The position numbers were made by a program, and so were the translations under genes. Of a DNA stretch of 64,000 nt, positions 63,027 through 64,000 are shown in pieces. Under the pieces are notes generated by a model that saw only the letters and a program-made list of their open reading frames with translations, had not been told where the DNA came from and searched no databases. The number at the start of each line of letters is the position of its first letter. Within the stretch, counting starts at the first letter, position 1. Source of the stretch: Phaseolus vulgaris (lineage: Eukaryota > Streptophyta > Magnoliopsida > Fabales > Fabaceae); the NCBI RefSeq assembly GCF_000499845.2, contig NW_027174128.1, positions 1 to 64,000 of the forward strand, written 5' to 3'.

Positions 63027-63870
63027 TATACCGTCCCGTCCCAGGGCGTTGACCAAAAGTCAAAGTCAAAGTCAACACATGGTGGGACCGCTCGAGGGCC
63101 CAAAGAAGGGAAAGGAAGTCAACAGGTTGACCGCTTGGGGCATCGCCAGGTAAAGGCGTCGCCTCGCAAAGGCGTCGCCTAAGAAAGGTGTCGCCAGGTA
63201 AAGGCATCACCAAGATAAGGCATAGCCAAGTTAAGACATCACAAGGAGGGCACGAGCCTCCTTGACAGCTCAGAATGGCAACAAAGAGAAAGAAAAAGGT
63301 GGCTTCAAGGCCACAGTCCTAGTACCAGTAGGGAGTAACCTAACTGGTGAAGTACCCACGCCACCGCTGGGAAACCTTGGGACAGATACGACCCATGAGG
63401 TGGGCCACGCCCAGGGGAGAACCACGTGCGTGGTACGAGAGAAAGGTAGATACACTCCCAAGGTGAGTGGCTAGAGGTTGGGGCGCACGAGTTAGCACCC
63501 AGGAAGTCAACCCACGCGCCAGAAGCACTTCGAGGAAAGAGGGCTCACACAATGGAATAACCCTAAGTTGGGTTGCGGCGCTATGGGACCCTCTGCGCAG
63601 AATAAACGATCAAGTCAGAAAAACACGTGGCGATAAGCACGTGTTCATCAATGTTTTAGTGAAAGTTTGCTAAGGTGCGCGTTAATTTAGTTTACGTATC
63701 AAATGTTTCAAGGCACATTTTTATACGCTTTCAATGCGTTTTAACGTGTTTTAAATGCAGAAGTTGTATAAAAAGGGGACTTGGGACATTTGAAAGGGAT
63801 CCGAGATTTAACCTAATTCTCGCAGTATTACACAGAGCACAAACCCTAGTTGTTTTCGCGGCGCACCCAC
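63027..63870 (+). repeat. Tat LTR M (B-type), interrupted
   Basis: It begins TATACCGTCCCGTCCCAGGG, a one-base change from the usual TGTACC start, and follows LTR B closely: GTCAAAG repeats, GGCGTCGCC array (63140-63240) and a TATA box at 63767-63775. It is cut at 63870 by another LTR. No purine tract precedes it, so it is a 5' or solo LTR. Confidence 0.82.
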
Positions 63871-64000
63871 TGATGGAGATCAAGGCCAAGGACAAATAGA
63901 AGCCAATCAACAAGGACAAGAGGAGGAAGAGGATCAAGAGGTAGATGTGCAAGACTTTACTCATCCTTATCAAAGGCTTACAAGAAGCATGTTCAAGGCC
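63871..64000 (+). repeat. Start of a Ty3 LTR of the E family
   Basis: It starts TGATGGAGATCAAGG and translates in the first frame to DGDQGQ, an acidic Gln/Glu-rich run, and YQRLTRSMFKA, matching the U3 coding tail in the LTRs of E. It runs off the window. Confidence 0.78.

Overview
This window is a retrotransposon nest from a plant nuclear genome. Nearly everything between about 1 and 59386 is LTR-retrotransposon sequence, mostly Ty3/gypsy. It includes Tat-lineage elements (extra archaeal-type RNase H after the normal one, antisense ORFs between pol and the 3' LTR, 3'-UTR tandem repeats), Athila remnants (gag and LTRs) and a smaller Ty3 family primed by initiator tRNA-Met (TGGTATC primer site). 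A LINE 3' end and a short CACTA transposon are also present. I recognise no complete host gene, no tRNA or rRNA and no CRISPR. The element set indicates a flowering plant; I lean towards a legume from remembered LTR resemblance, which is inference only.

Layout. 1-259: LTR fragment and a scrap of Tat pol. 260-4788: gag-only Ty3 element (minus strand). 4789-7850: 3' part of a Tat element (B). 7851-8133 and 20118-about 20690: another Tat LTR (C), split by element A. 8134-20117: element A, an almost intact 12-kb Tat element with an uninterrupted 1817-residue polyprotein, two antisense ORFs and a GTTTC target duplication. 20691-23655: Athila gag remnant containing a CACTA element (21585-22459). 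23661-24769: solo LTR. 24777-32561: element D, a deleted Ty3 element hosting a solo Tat LTR (25850-27089) and another deleted Ty3 element, E (28020-31607). 32562-33300: LINE end. 33430-59386: a minus-strand Athila remnant (K) split by two Tat insertions, the composite 17-kb F (34017-51202) and the non-autonomous J (52660-58837). 59387-63026: AT-rich unique-looking DNA with a minisatellite and a possible promoter-like stretch. 63027-64000: Tat LTR broken by another LTR.

Target-site duplications give the nesting order directly: GTTTC (A), TATAT (solo LTR), CCACA (solo Tat LTR), ATTAG (E), TCTAC (F), ACAAG (J), and an imperfect TGT/TGA for the CACTA element.

The most interesting signal is on the strand opposite Tat gag-pol. 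At least three copies (A, B, F) carry an antisense unit with the same apparent plan: a leader intron of about 217-232 bp ending just before the ATG and a first exon coding for a conserved globular domain. In A and F a second intron of about 170 bp follows, then a second exon coding for a proline-rich region and a long coiled coil ending in VVDGKVVP. Antisense ORFs at this position are known in Tat elements such as Grande and Retand; the conserved splice structure is my inference from the sequence.
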